A stretch of 64,000 nt of DNA from Paractinoplanes maris. Lineage in GTDB: Bacteria > Actinomycetota > Actinomycetes > Mycobacteriales > Micromonosporaceae. The notes below the pieces were generated by a model that did no database searches, had not been told where the DNA came from, and saw only the letters and a program-made list of their open reading frames with translations. Shown here piece by piece: positions 45,885-53,974 of this stretch; the stretch's first letter is position 1; the number at the start of each line of letters is the position of its first letter. The position numbers and the translations under genes were made by a program. The stretch covers positions 1 through 64,000 of the forward strand of contig NZ_JALPVL010000009.1 in assembly GCF_023544465.1 (NCBI RefSeq), written 5' to 3'.

Positions 45885-46244
45885 ATGAGTACCTATCCTG
45901 ATCCGGCCTCGCACGGCGACGTCTATCCCTCTGAAGAGGAGATCGATCCGTCCGGCACCGACGGCCCGGTCGGGGCGTACGCCAGCCGGCCCGGCCCACT
46001 ACCATCCTCCGCGCCTGGATCGCCGACCATTCCCGGACCGGCAGGCCGGGTTGCCACCACCGCTAATTCGATTGTCAGCCGGCGCCCGGACGGATCGATT
46101 GAGGTAGTCACCGACCTCGACGGTGACGGCATCGCCGACATGGTGCAGCTCGACCTCGACGGTGACGGGGTGCCCGACCTCACCTACCTCGACACAGACC
46201 ACGACGGCCAGCTCGACACCGTGCTGCGCACCCCGAACCACTGA
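45885..46244 (+). CDS. Protein with EF-hand-like calcium loops
   Basis: 119 aa. The C-terminal 40 residues contain three consecutive DxDxDG-type loops: DLDGDGIADMVQ, DLDGDGVPDLTY and DTDHDGQLDTV, like EF-hand/type-3 calcium-binding repeats. The N-terminus is Pro/Ser/Gly-rich and disordered; there is no signal peptide. It may act as a cytoplasmic calcium binder. GGAG directly abuts the ATG, so the RBS is weak. Confidence 0.72.
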   Translation: MSTYPDPASHGDVYPSEEEIDPSGTDGPVGAYASRPGPLPSSAPGSPTIPGPAGRVATTANSIVSRRPDGSIEVVTDLDGDGIADMVQLDLDGDGVPDLTYLDTDHDGQLDTVLRTPNH

Positions 46245-46907
46245 CAGCACGGTGCTGCGCCGGCCCATTCCGGACCGCACACGCCGCCGCAGCTCATTGC
46301 GCCCGGACCGGTGACGGCCCAGGCCGGTGACGGCCCGTGCTGCCGCAGCGACCTCAGCGGCGGCGGAGTGCGGGAGAGTGCTGATCTGTCGAGGTGCTCC
46401 TACACGGATCCCGCCACGAAACCGACGGGCAACGCGCCACCAGCACACGAGTACGCTCCGCGTTTCGTCTGCGGCATGTCAGTTGAATCGATCATGGGCC
46501 GTTGTCACGCTGCGAGTGGCCCGCGAGGTACCAGAACAGGCTTTCCTGTCCGCTGATCTCCCGAACGCGCGCCGTCTCGGCCGAAGCCCTATGGGTCCGC
46601 GGTTCAGTCTCCTGGTAATAGCCAGGCGCCGCGACCAAAACCGATGGGAAGAACTGCCCGTCGTAATCCTCGGGATCGTCTGGGACACCCGGGCGCCACA
46701 GGCACAAGAGGAGGTCGGCGGGTAAAGGTGGCCGGTCGGCAATCAGTGGTCCGGGGCAACAGGTGGTCGGCGGGCGATCAGGGGTCTGCGGCAAACAGAT
46801 GGTCGGCGGGCAAGAAGGTGGTCGGTCGGCGATAGAGGGTTGGCGGGGCGACGGGTGGGCGGTCGGTAGGCAGGTGTAATCGGTCGGCGGCCGGGCATGC
46901 GGGGGCC
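46245..46907. other. Gene-poor interval with minisatellite cluster B (46722-46880)
   Basis: No convincing gene is seen. From 46722 the AGGTGGTCGGCGGGCAA-type units of cluster A recur about seven times in diverged form. A minus-strand frame at about 46492-46794 reads PGVPDDPEDYDGQFFPSVLVAAPGYYQ and might be a gene remnant, but it runs into the repeats and has no support. Confidence 0.65.
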
Positions 46908-47186
46908 ATGAACGCGGTGGCGGCGTCGAGTGAGTGGATCGGATCGGACGGCGTGCGGCAGCCCGGTGGCGAAGTGCACGCGTGGCGGCCGGGGACCAAC
47001 CAGACGGTGTGCGGGCTGGCGTTGAGCCGCACCCGGTTGCGCCGCTTTCCGCACGTGCCGTTTGATTTCCGCGCCACCGACGTGGTCACGTCCGAGGACC
47101 AGGTGCGTTACATCTGCCCGCGGTGCGTGGCCGCCACGTCGCGGCGGGGCGAGCGGAACTGGACCCGGGTGTCGCCTAGACCGTGA
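46908..47186 (+). CDS. Small Cys-containing hypothetical protein
   Basis: 92 aa. GGEVHAWRPGTNQTVCGLALSRTRLRRFPHVPFDF followed by YICPRCVAAT suggests a zinc-binding knuckle (C in VCGL plus CPRC). Similar short proteins occur in actinomycetes without known function. It overlaps the convergent oxidoreductase gene by 11 bp. Confidence 0.68.
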   Translation: MNAVAASSEWIGSDGVRQPGGEVHAWRPGTNQTVCGLALSRTRLRRFPHVPFDFRATDVVTSEDQVRYICPRCVAATSRRGERNWTRVSPRP

Positions 47187-48120
47187 TCACCAGTTTGCCG
47201 ACGGTGTGCTCCTGGGCGAAGCCGGTCAGCGCCTGCACGGCGTCGCGCAGCGGGTAGGTCGCGGCGATCGTCGGGCTGAGATCGGCCACCCCGGCCATGC
47301 CGCCGAGGCGCCCGTCGAGGTCGAGCACCAGCTCGAAGCGGATGTCGTCCCGGTCGATCATGTCGGGGCGCGGCGGCGGGAACGTGATCGTGAACAGGCG
47401 CCCGCCGGGCCGCAGGACGGTCGCCGCTCGTCGCAGCTGGTCGGTCGGCAGTACCAGGTTGAGCACGAGGTCGACGCCGGCCGGGTAGTCGTCCTCGTAG
47501 CCGATCACCCGGTCGGCGCCGAGCTTGCGCAGAAGGTCGTCGTCGCCGGGCCGGCCGGTGGCGGTCACCCGGACGCCGGCCTCTCTGAGTAGCGGCAGGA
47601 GCGTGGTGCCGACCCCGCCGGTGGCCCCGATGACGAGCGCGGTCTCGCCCGGCTGCGGCTCGGCGGTGGCGATCAGCGCGCGGGCGGTGAGCCCGACGGT
47701 GGGCAGCGCGGCGGCGTCGATCGCGGTCAGGCTCGCCGGCCGGTGCGCGATGAACGGGGTGGCGGCCTCGAAGATCGCATACTCCGCCAGCGTGCCGGTG
47801 GTCAGCGACGGCTGGGCGCCGGCCATGGCCCGCAGGGCGCGCGGCACGGCGTGACCGAACACCTCGTCACCCACCTCGTAGGTGGTGACGCCCTCGCCGA
47901 TCGCGTGCACCGTGCCGGCGAAGTCGTTGCCGAGCACGTGCGGGAACGTCAGCGGTGCTTGGGCTCGGTAAACGCCGCTGGGGATGACCAGGTCACCCGG
48001 GTTGATCGAGGCGGCGGTGATGCGTACGCGAAGCTGACCTTGACCTGGCTCGGGAACCGGCACGTCGGCGAGCGTGAAGCTCTCGGGCGCGCCGTAGTCG
48101 GGGGCGATGACCGCCTGCAT
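47176..48120 (-). CDS. Zinc-type NADP-dependent oxidoreductase (quinone reductase-like MDR)
   Basis: 314 aa MDR-superfamily enzyme: GroES-like start (VPVPEPGQGQLRVRITAASINPGDLVIPSG), LGNDFAGTVHAIGEGVTTYEVGDEVFG, and the Rossmann motif ALVIGATGGVGTTLLPLLREAGVRVTATG. Catalytic zinc ligands are absent, so quinone-oxidoreductase-like. It is divergent from a TetR gene with two operator copies between, so probably drug or electrophile inducible. Confidence 0.9.
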   Translation of the reverse strand: MQAVIAPDYGAPESFTLADVPVPEPGQGQLRVRITAASINPGDLVIPSGVYRAQAPLTFPHVLGNDFAGTVHAIGEGVTTYEVGDEVFGHAVPRALRAMAGAQPSLTTGTLAEYAIFEAATPFIAHRPASLTAIDAAALPTVGLTARALIATAEPQPGETALVIGATGGVGTTLLPLLREAGVRVTATGRPGDDDLLRKLGADRVIGYEDDYPAGVDLVLNLVLPTDQLRRAATVLRPGGRLFTITFPPPRPDMIDRDDIRFELVLDLDGRLGGMAGVADLSPTIAATYPLRDAVQALTGFAQEHTVGKLVITV

Positions 48121-48146
48121 GGCACTGCTCCTTCGGGTCGGAAGCG

Positions 48147-48186
48147 GACCGTGCGGTCAGGTTAGAGGTAAACGGACCGGGCGGTC
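48147..48186. promoter_or_regulatory. Two TetR-type operators
   Basis: GACCGTGCGGTC (48147-48158) and GACCGGGCGGTC (48175-48186) are each near-perfect palindromes, GACCG-NN-CGGTC, with centres 28 bp apart. They lie between the oxidoreductase and TetR starts, so both promoters are probably controlled by the adjacent regulator. Confidence 0.82.
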
Positions 48187-48202
48187 AACTTGTTAGAGTC
48201 AG

Positions 48203-48799
48203 GTGGTGACCGCCGACCGCCCGCTGCGCGCCGACGCCGCCCGCAATCGCTCCGCGCTGCTGGCCGCCGCGGCCGAGGAGTTCGCCGCGCGTGGTCCGGA
48301 CGCTTCGGTCGCCGAGATCGCCCGGCGCGCGGGCATCGGCAAGGGCACGGTCTTCCGCCACTTCCCGACCAAGGACGACCTGCTGGCCGCGGTCGTGCTC
48401 GACCGCGTCGACGGGCTGGCCGGGCTGGCTCACGAGTTGATGTCGGCGGCCGATCCGGGCGCCGCGCTGCTGGAGTTCATGGGGTCGGCGGCCGGTCACC
48501 AGCGTCAGCTCGACCTGTCGTTCCTGCGGGAGGCAGCCGGGATCAACGACCGGCTCGACGGCGAGCGGGCGGAGCTGTTCGCCGCGATCACCGCCTTGGT
48601 CGACCGGGCCAAGCAGGCCGGCGCCATCCGGGCCGACATCACCGGGATGGACGTGATCCTGCTGATGTGCGCGCCCAACCATGTGGTCAGCTTCGTGCCC
48701 GGCGCGCCGCCCGAGCTGTGGCGTCGTTACCTGGGCATCATCTTCGACGGGCTCCGTCCCGAGGGCGCTCACCCGTTGCCCGAGCCGGTCAGCCCGTAG
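48203..48799 (+). CDS. TetR-family regulator
   Basis: 198 aa. HTH: RNRSALLAAAAEEFAARGPDASVAEIARRAGIGKGTVFRHFPTKDDLLAAV. The ligand domain is of the TetR_C SbtR-like type. GTG 48203 or 48206. It is divergent from the oxidoreductase; its 3' end overlaps the convergent second TetR gene by 11 bp. Confidence 0.9.
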   Translation: MVTADRPLRADAARNRSALLAAAAEEFAARGPDASVAEIARRAGIGKGTVFRHFPTKDDLLAAVVLDRVDGLAGLAHELMSAADPGAALLEFMGSAAGHQRQLDLSFLREAAGINDRLDGERAELFAAITALVDRAKQAGAIRADITGMDVILLMCAPNHVVSFVPGAPPELWRRYLGIIFDGLRPEGAHPLPEPVSP

Positions 48800-49367
48800 G
48801 GGCGGCTCGCCAGGCGGCGGCGATCAGATCCATGATCTCGTCGACTGCGGCCGCCGGGTCGGCCGCCTCCCGGGCCAGGCGAAAGACCCCGAGCACGTAA
48901 TAGGCGAGTGCCCGGTCCGCCGGGATCGGTGCGGACCGCCCGAAATCGGCGGCGATGGCGACCGACAGGGCCTCGGCGTGGCGCTGCCACATCTTCGCCT
49001 CGTAGTCGAGCAGGTCGGGTGAGCTCGCGACGAGTTGCCAGAACGGCGACGCGGCGGACGGCGTGAACTCCCGCACCATGGCGTGCAGCTCCTCGCGCAG
49101 GGCGTCGGGGGCGCTCCGGCTCGGGTCGCGGTCCGACACCGCCCGGACGAGCCGGTCCTGCAGGCCCTGGTCGCGGTCGAAGACCAGCGCCTCCTTGGAC
49201 GGGAAGTGCGCGAACACCGTGGTGACGGCGACGTCGGCCGCCTCGGCCACCTCGCGGATGCCGACCGCGTCGTACCCGCGCTCGAGAAACATGGCCAGGG
49301 CGGTGTTGGAGATGGCCTGGCGGGTGGCGGCTTTCTTGCGCTCTCGGCGTCCCAGCTGATCGGTCAC
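48789..49367 (-). CDS. TetR-family regulator of adjacent MFS exporter
   Basis: 192 aa. HTH: KKAATRQAISNTALAMFLERGYDAVGIREVAEAADVAVTTVFAHFPSKEALVF, then a helical ligand domain ending DEIMDLIAAAWRAA. It is divergent from the MFS gene, with a palindrome at 49411-49427 between, the classic repressor-exporter arrangement. Confidence 0.9.
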   Translation of the reverse strand: MTDQLGRRERKKAATRQAISNTALAMFLERGYDAVGIREVAEAADVAVTTVFAHFPSKEALVFDRDQGLQDRLVRAVSDRDPSRSAPDALREELHAMVREFTPSAASPFWQLVASSPDLLDYEAKMWQRHAEALSVAIAADFGRSAPIPADRALAYYVLGVFRLAREAADPAAAVDEIMDLIAAAWRAAPTG

Positions 49368-49410
49368 CCCTCGTACGCTATCAGTCCTTAAATAACAGCC
49401 GTTGTGAAAA

Positions 49411-49427
49411 GCTAACGGTTAGCGTTA
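49411..49427. promoter_or_regulatory. Operator palindrome between TetR and MFS genes
   Basis: GCTAAC-G-GTTAGC (49411-49423) is a perfect palindrome, overlapping a second, TAACG-N5-CGTTA (49413-49427). It lies immediately before the MFS start, so a repressor bound here would block the exporter's initiation region. Confidence 0.75.
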
Positions 49428-49429
49428 TC

Positions 49430-50902
49430 GTGGTGACCATGGAACGTGACCTCACCCCGCAGTCGTTGCGGGCGGCCTGGGTGGCCCTGGCCGGACTCTC
49501 CGCGGTGTTTCTCTTCGAGATGCTCGACAACTCGATCCTGAACGTCGCCCTGCCCACGATCGGCCGCGAGCTGCACGCCTCGACCGTCGCCCTGCAGTGG
49601 GTGACCGGTGCCTACGCGGTGGTGTTCGGCGGTCTGATGCTGGTCTTCGGCGCGATCGCCGACCGGTACGGCCGGCGCCGGATCATGCTCCTCGGGCTGG
49701 TGCTGCTCGGCCTGGCCTCGCTGGCCACCGCCTTCGTCACCACCGCCGAGCAACTGATCGCCGTACGCGCCGTCATGGGCATCGCCGCGGCGATGACCAC
49801 CCCCGGCTCGATCGCGCTGGCGTTCCGGCTGTTCACCGCCGACGGTCTGCGGGTCCGGGCGATGACCCTCATCTCGACCGTCGGCCTGGTCGGGCTCGCG
49901 ATCGGCCCGACCGCCGGCGGTTTTGTGCTCGCCGTCGCCCCGTGGCAGGTGCTGCTGCTGATCAACGTCCCGATCGCCGCGCTGGCGATCGTCGGCATCC
50001 GGGCCGGCATCGCCGCCGACGACCCGGCCGACCTGCACCGTGATCCGGTCGACGTCCCCGGCGCGGTGCTGGGCACGGTGACGGTGGTGCTGGCGCTCGT
50101 CGCGCCGACCCTGTTCGTGGATCAGGGCACCGGTTCCTGGGCGCCGTGGACAGCCGCCGCGGCGGCCCTGGTCGCGGCGGTTCTCTTCGTGTTGCGCGAG
50201 CGCTCGGCTCGATACCCGCTGCTGGACCTCGCGCTGGTCGCACGCCCGCTGGTCTCGGCCGGGCTGGCCTACAAGGCGGCCACCGGGCTGGCCGTCGCCG
50301 GCATGGGTTACCTGGTGACCCTGCAGCTGCAGCTCGACTGGGGGTGGTCACCCGCGCTGGCCGCCGTCGGCCTGCTGCCGCAGGTCGTCGTGCTGGTCTT
50401 CGCCGGCCCGTTCGTCAACCGGTTCGTCGAGCGGGTCGGCCTCGACCGGGCCGCCTGGCTCAGCTCAGCCGCCGTGGTGGCCGGGCTGGCCGTCTACGGG
50501 GTGCTGGGCCGCTTCGGGTACGTGTGGGTCGCGCTCGCCCTCGCCCTGGTGGCCGCCGCGATCCGCGTGGTCGGCACCGTCGCCGGCGTCAACGTGCTGC
50601 GCGGCCTTCCGCAGAACCGCACCTCGATCGGTGCGGCCCTGGTCGACACCGCCTCGGAGGTTGCCTCCGGAGCCGGGGTCGCGGTCACCGGGACGATCCT
50701 GGCTGCCCTGTTCACCGGCACGATCGCCACCGCGAACTGGAGCACCCAGCAGACCGCGGAGTTCCGCACCTCGGTGACCACCGCCGGGCTCGTCCTCACG
50801 GCGGTTGCGGCGGCCCTCGTCGGGTGGGCCATGTTCCGTACGCGGGGAACTGACCCCCGGCCCAGCGCGCCCACCGCCGAGCCGGTCGCCGCCGCCTCCT
50901 GA
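49430..50902 (+). CDS. MFS drug exporter (DHA2-type, 14 TM)
   Basis: 490 aa, about 14 TM helices. VFLFEMLDNSILNVALPTIGRELHASTVALQWVTGAYAVVFGGLMLVFGAIADRYGRRRIML includes the LDNSIVNVALP-type motif and the GAxaDRxGRR loop of EmrB/QacA drug:proton antiporters. Start options GTG 49430, GTG 49433 and ATG 49439. Regulation by the divergent TetR is likely. Confidence 0.92.
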   Translation: MVTMERDLTPQSLRAAWVALAGLSAVFLFEMLDNSILNVALPTIGRELHASTVALQWVTGAYAVVFGGLMLVFGAIADRYGRRRIMLLGLVLLGLASLATAFVTTAEQLIAVRAVMGIAAAMTTPGSIALAFRLFTADGLRVRAMTLISTVGLVGLAIGPTAGGFVLAVAPWQVLLLINVPIAALAIVGIRAGIAADDPADLHRDPVDVPGAVLGTVTVVLALVAPTLFVDQGTGSWAPWTAAAAALVAAVLFVLRERSARYPLLDLALVARPLVSAGLAYKAATGLAVAGMGYLVTLQLQLDWGWSPALAAVGLLPQVVVLVFAGPFVNRFVERVGLDRAAWLSSAAVVAGLAVYGVLGRFGYVWVALALALVAAAIRVVGTVAGVNVLRGLPQNRTSIGAALVDTASEVASGAGVAVTGTILAALFTGTIATANWSTQQTAEFRTSVTTAGLVLTAVAAALVGWAMFRTRGTDPRPSAPTAEPVAAAS

Positions 50903-50948
50903 CCGGTCCCGCGCGACCTCCCCCTCGGGCCGCGCGGAACCGGCCGGA

Positions 50949-51527
50949 TCAGGAAACCGCGATCTGGCCGTAGCCGATGTTGTTGCCGAACGTCGGATCG
51001 GTGGTGAGGGCCGGCGCCGTGGCCACGGGCCGCAGGAACATGAGCCCGGCAACGCCGCCGGTCATCTTGTCCTGGCTGTAGTAGGACGGCCCGCGCGAGT
51101 CGAAGTCGTCCTTCGTCCACCACATGTGCAAGAAGTGATATCGGTCGGGCGTGGTGGTCGGCAGAACCTTCAGGTGCGCCGACTCCACCTCGTACGTCTG
51201 CCCGGGCTCAAGCGTGGTGCCGAATTTGCAGATCGCCTCGTGCCGCCCCTCGCGATAGACGCAGTTGCGGTAGTTGCTGAACCAGTTGACGTCGCCCGGA
51301 TCCGTGATAAGGCGTAGCACCACACCGGTGACCGCCCGCGGCCCGAGGTTGGTGATCTCGATGCGCGGCCACACGACACCGCCCGGAGCCGACTGATAGG
51401 TGATGGAGCGCGGCCCGGCGACCAGGTCCACCACATCCGGCTCGGCGGCCCGTGCGGCCGGCGTGCCCAGCGCGGCAGTCGTCAGGACGGCGACGGCTGC
51501 ACCCAGCAGCCGGTGAATCAACGACAC
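50949..51527 (-). CDS. Secreted DUF11-like hypothetical protein
   Basis: 192 aa. A signal peptide (LLGAAVAVLTTAALGTPAARA) leads a beta-rich domain (VVWPRIEITNLGPRAVTGVVLRL, LEPGQTYEVESAHLKVL). It resembles cell-wall proteins that usually continue to a sortase or TM anchor, but this one stops at YGQIAVS with no anchor. GGGAGGA sits 5 nt before the GTG. It may be a truncated or simply secreted version. Confidence 0.72.
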   Translation of the reverse strand: MSLIHRLLGAAVAVLTTAALGTPAARAAEPDVVDLVAGPRSITYQSAPGGVVWPRIEITNLGPRAVTGVVLRLITDPGDVNWFSNYRNCVYREGRHEAICKFGTTLEPGQTYEVESAHLKVLPTTTPDRYHFLHMWWTKDDFDSRGPSYYSQDKMTGGVAGLMFLRPVATAPALTTDPTFGNNIGYGQIAVS

Positions 51528-51651
51528 GATGGTCCTCCCTGAGATCTTTCTCGTACGAGGGGAGGCTGGGCCCCGGCGCTATCCGCTCGCTATTCCCGCC
51601 CTATCGCGGCGATCTGACATCATCGATGAACCGGGAGGACGGGGGATCCAG

Positions 51652-52578
51652 GTGACTTTCCGAGTGCTCGGCGATCTGAGCGCCGATGGCATGCCGCTGA
51701 CCGCCAACCGGGATCGCGTGGTCCTGGCCATGCTGCTGATGAACGCGGGCCGCACTGTGTCCGCGGCGACTTTGATCGAGGCGGTGTGGGGCGAGGACCC
51801 GCCCCCGACCGTACGGACTCAGGTGCAGACCTGCGTCTCGCGGCTGCGCGGGTCTCTGCCGTCCGGCACCATCCACACCACGCCGCAGGGTTACCGGCTC
51901 GAGGTCGGACCGGAGCACCTCGACCTGCTGCGGTGGAATTCCCTGCTGACCGCGGCGCGGGCCACCGCGAATCCCGGCGAGCGGGCCGGCCTGCTGCGCC
52001 GGGCCCTCGACCTATGGCAGGGTCCGGCGGCTACCGGCGTCGACAGTGACCTCGTCCAGGTGCTCGCCGCCTCGCTCGACGACCAGCACGCCACGACCGT
52101 GGAGGCGTGGGCTGGTCTGCGCATCGCCGACGGCGAAGCAGCGGAGGTGCTCGAGGATCTCAGCGCGGCCGTGGCCCGCCATCCGCTGCGCGAGACGCTG
52201 AGGGAACGTCTGATCGCCGCCCTGCACGCCACCGGGCGCATGGCCGACGCGCTGGCCGAGTACCGCCGGTTCCGCTCGCTGCTGCGCGAGGAACTCGGCG
52301 TGGAGCCCGGCGCCGAACTGCAGGAAGCGCACCGGCGGATCCTGGTCGGCGACCCGCCGCCGGTTCGCCGTCCTTCTCGGCCGCGCCCGGCGGCTCGGTC
52401 CCGGCAGTGGACGGCGAAACGCTCCACCCACCGGCACCGCCACGGCCGTTACTCCGCCACGGCCACCTCCTGCACGGTGACCTGGCTGATCCTCGCCTCG
52501 GGCTGGCTGATGCTGCGAGCCCGGGTCAGTCCAGTGTCTGCAGGGCTTGCAGCACCGGGGCGTACAGGCGGGTCTTGA
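51652..52578 (+). CDS. SARP-family regulator (BTAD), atypical C-terminus
   Basis: 308 aa. OmpR-like DNA-binding domain (VTFRVLGDLSADGMPLTANRDRVVLAMLLMNAGRTVSAATLIEAVWGEDPPPTVRTQVQTCVSRLR) plus BTAD (LDLLRWNSLLTAARA to AEYRRFRSLLREELGVEPGAELQEAHRRIL). After about residue 245 the sequence becomes Arg/His-rich with no homology and overlaps the convergent gene by 53 bp, so a longer NB-ARC-type regulator may have been cut. SARPs activate secondary-metabolite genes; no such cluster is in view. Confidence 0.82.
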   Translation: MTFRVLGDLSADGMPLTANRDRVVLAMLLMNAGRTVSAATLIEAVWGEDPPPTVRTQVQTCVSRLRGSLPSGTIHTTPQGYRLEVGPEHLDLLRWNSLLTAARATANPGERAGLLRRALDLWQGPAATGVDSDLVQVLAASLDDQHATTVEAWAGLRIADGEAAEVLEDLSAAVARHPLRETLRERLIAALHATGRMADALAEYRRFRSLLREELGVEPGAELQEAHRRILVGDPPPVRRPSRPRPAARSRQWTAKRSTHRHRHGRYSATATSCTVTWLILASGWLMLRARVSPVSAGLAAPGRTGGS

Positions 52579-53185
52579 TCGTCTCGAGCGTGGAGCCGGC
52601 CTTGCCGGCCTGGGCGGCGGCGAGCGTGATGGCTGAGCTGAGGACGTCGGTCTCGGGCGCTGCGTGGTCGACGATCTGCCGCTCGTACGCCTCCTGGCCG
52701 CCGAACCGGCGTGCTGTGACCATCGCCTCGTGTGCCGTCTGCGGGGTGAGACGAGATTGGATGAGTGCTGACATTCCGGGCGTGAACGGGATGTTGATGT
52801 CCGCCTCGGGCAGGCACCAGAAGCCGCGGTCGGCCCGCATCACCCGCAGGTCGTGGGCCAGTGACAGCATGGCGCCGGCAGCGAACGTGTGGCCCTGCAG
52901 CGCGGCCACCGTCACGCAGGGGAGGGTCAGGACGCGGGCGAGAAGAGCTTGCACGCGTACGCCGTACGCGGTGAACTGCTCCGGGTTTTCGCCGAGCCAC
53001 TGCAGGTCGAGGCCGTTCGACCAGATCTTGCCGCGCGCGGTGGTCACCAGCGCGTGCGGTCCGTCGGTCTTGGCGATCTCGTCGAGGGCCGACTCCACCT
53101 CGGTCAGCCAGTCGGGATGGAAGCGGTTCTCACTGTCGCCGAGATCGAGGACGAACACGGCGTCCTGGCGCTCGAGGGTGGGCAT
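52526..53185 (-). CDS. Enoyl-CoA hydratase/isomerase family protein
   Basis: 219 aa crotonase-fold protein. VTVAALQGHTFAAGAMLSLAHDLRVMRADRGFWCLPEADINIPFTPGM holds the oxyanion-hole and active-site region. It is slightly short and lacks an obvious Glu at the first catalytic position, so it may be a delta3,delta2-enoyl-CoA isomerase type. It overlaps the SARP frame at the 3' ends. Confidence 0.85.
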   Translation of the reverse strand: MPTLERQDAVFVLDLGDSENRFHPDWLTEVESALDEIAKTDGPHALVTTARGKIWSNGLDLQWLGENPEQFTAYGVRVQALLARVLTLPCVTVAALQGHTFAAGAMLSLAHDLRVMRADRGFWCLPEADINIPFTPGMSALIQSRLTPQTAHEAMVTARRFGGQEAYERQIVDHAAPETDVLSSAITLAAAQAGKAGSTLETIKTRLYAPVLQALQTLD

Positions 53186-53293
53186 GACGGCTCCCTTCGA
53201 CGTTACTAGCCGGTAACATACCCTAGTTAGTCGCTCGCCGGGGGTCCGGGCACAATAGGAGGGTTGGTCGGGCAGGCGAACTCAGGAGGAACG

Positions 53294-53974
53294 GTGGCGG
53301 AAGAAGTACGGCCGGAAAAGTGTGTGGTCGCGGTCGACGGCCCCTCCGGTTCCGGCAAGTCCACCGTGTCCCGGCGGCTCGCCACCCGGATCGACGGCGT
53401 CTACCTCGACACCGGTGCCATGTATCGTGCCGTGACCTGGGCCGTTCTGCAGGCCGGGGTCGACCTCAACGACCCTGACGCCATCGCGAAGATCGCGCTC
53501 GAGACCGAGCTGTCGATCGGCACCGACCCGTCCGCTCCGCATTTCGCGGCCAACGGCGTGAATGTCGATGAGCCCATTCGCGGCGCCGAGGTCACCCAAG
53601 CCGTCTCGGCCGTGGCGGCCGTTCCCTCCGTACGGAAGCAGTTGGTCTCTCTGCAGCAGGCGATCATCGCCGCCCACCCGCGCATCATCGTCGAGGGCCG
53701 CGACATCGCCTCGGTCGTCGCGCCCGACGCCGACCTCAAGGTCTATCTGACTGCCTCGTCGGCGGCGCGTGCCCAGCGGCGCAGCGCCGAGGACGCGGTC
53801 GATGTGGCGGCCACCGAGGCCGACCTGGCCCGGCGCGACAAGCTCGACTCGTCCCGCGCGACCGACCCGCTGCGTCAGGCTTCCGACGCGATCGAGGTCG
53901 ACACCACCGGCATCGGCATCGACGAGGTGGTCGCGTACCTTTTGAATCTTTTGAACAGCAAGGTGAGTTCGTGA
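53294..53974 (+). CDS. cmk: Cytidylate kinase
   Basis: 226 aa; CMP/dCMP phosphorylation. P-loop VAVDGPSGSGKSTVSRRLA, LDTGAMYRAVTWAVL, IIVEGRDIASVV and RDKLDSSRATDPLRQASDAI (NMP-binding, lid) are all present. The GTG start has AGGAGGA just upstream. It overlaps der by GTGA, as in Rv1712-1713. Confidence 0.95.
   Translation: MAEEVRPEKCVVAVDGPSGSGKSTVSRRLATRIDGVYLDTGAMYRAVTWAVLQAGVDLNDPDAIAKIALETELSIGTDPSAPHFAANGVNVDEPIRGAEVTQAVSAVAAVPSVRKQLVSLQQAIIAAHPRIIVEGRDIASVVAPDADLKVYLTASSAARAQRRSAEDAVDVAATEADLARRDKLDSSRATDPLRQASDAIEVDTTGIGIDEVVAYLLNLLNSKVSS

Noticed and set aside
46492..46794. Minus-strand 100-codon frame with a plausible peptide (PGVPDDPEDYDGQFFPSVLVAAPGYYQ)
   Set aside because: Its start lies in minisatellite cluster B, no RBS or homology is recognised, and it may only be a remnant; not called as a gene.
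52449..52525. Minus-strand tail reading SQPEARISQVTVQEVAVAE, resembling the end of an exported beta domain
   Set aside because: Only about 20 residues look protein-like, the longer frame is a shadow of the hydratase gene, and no start or domain supports it.
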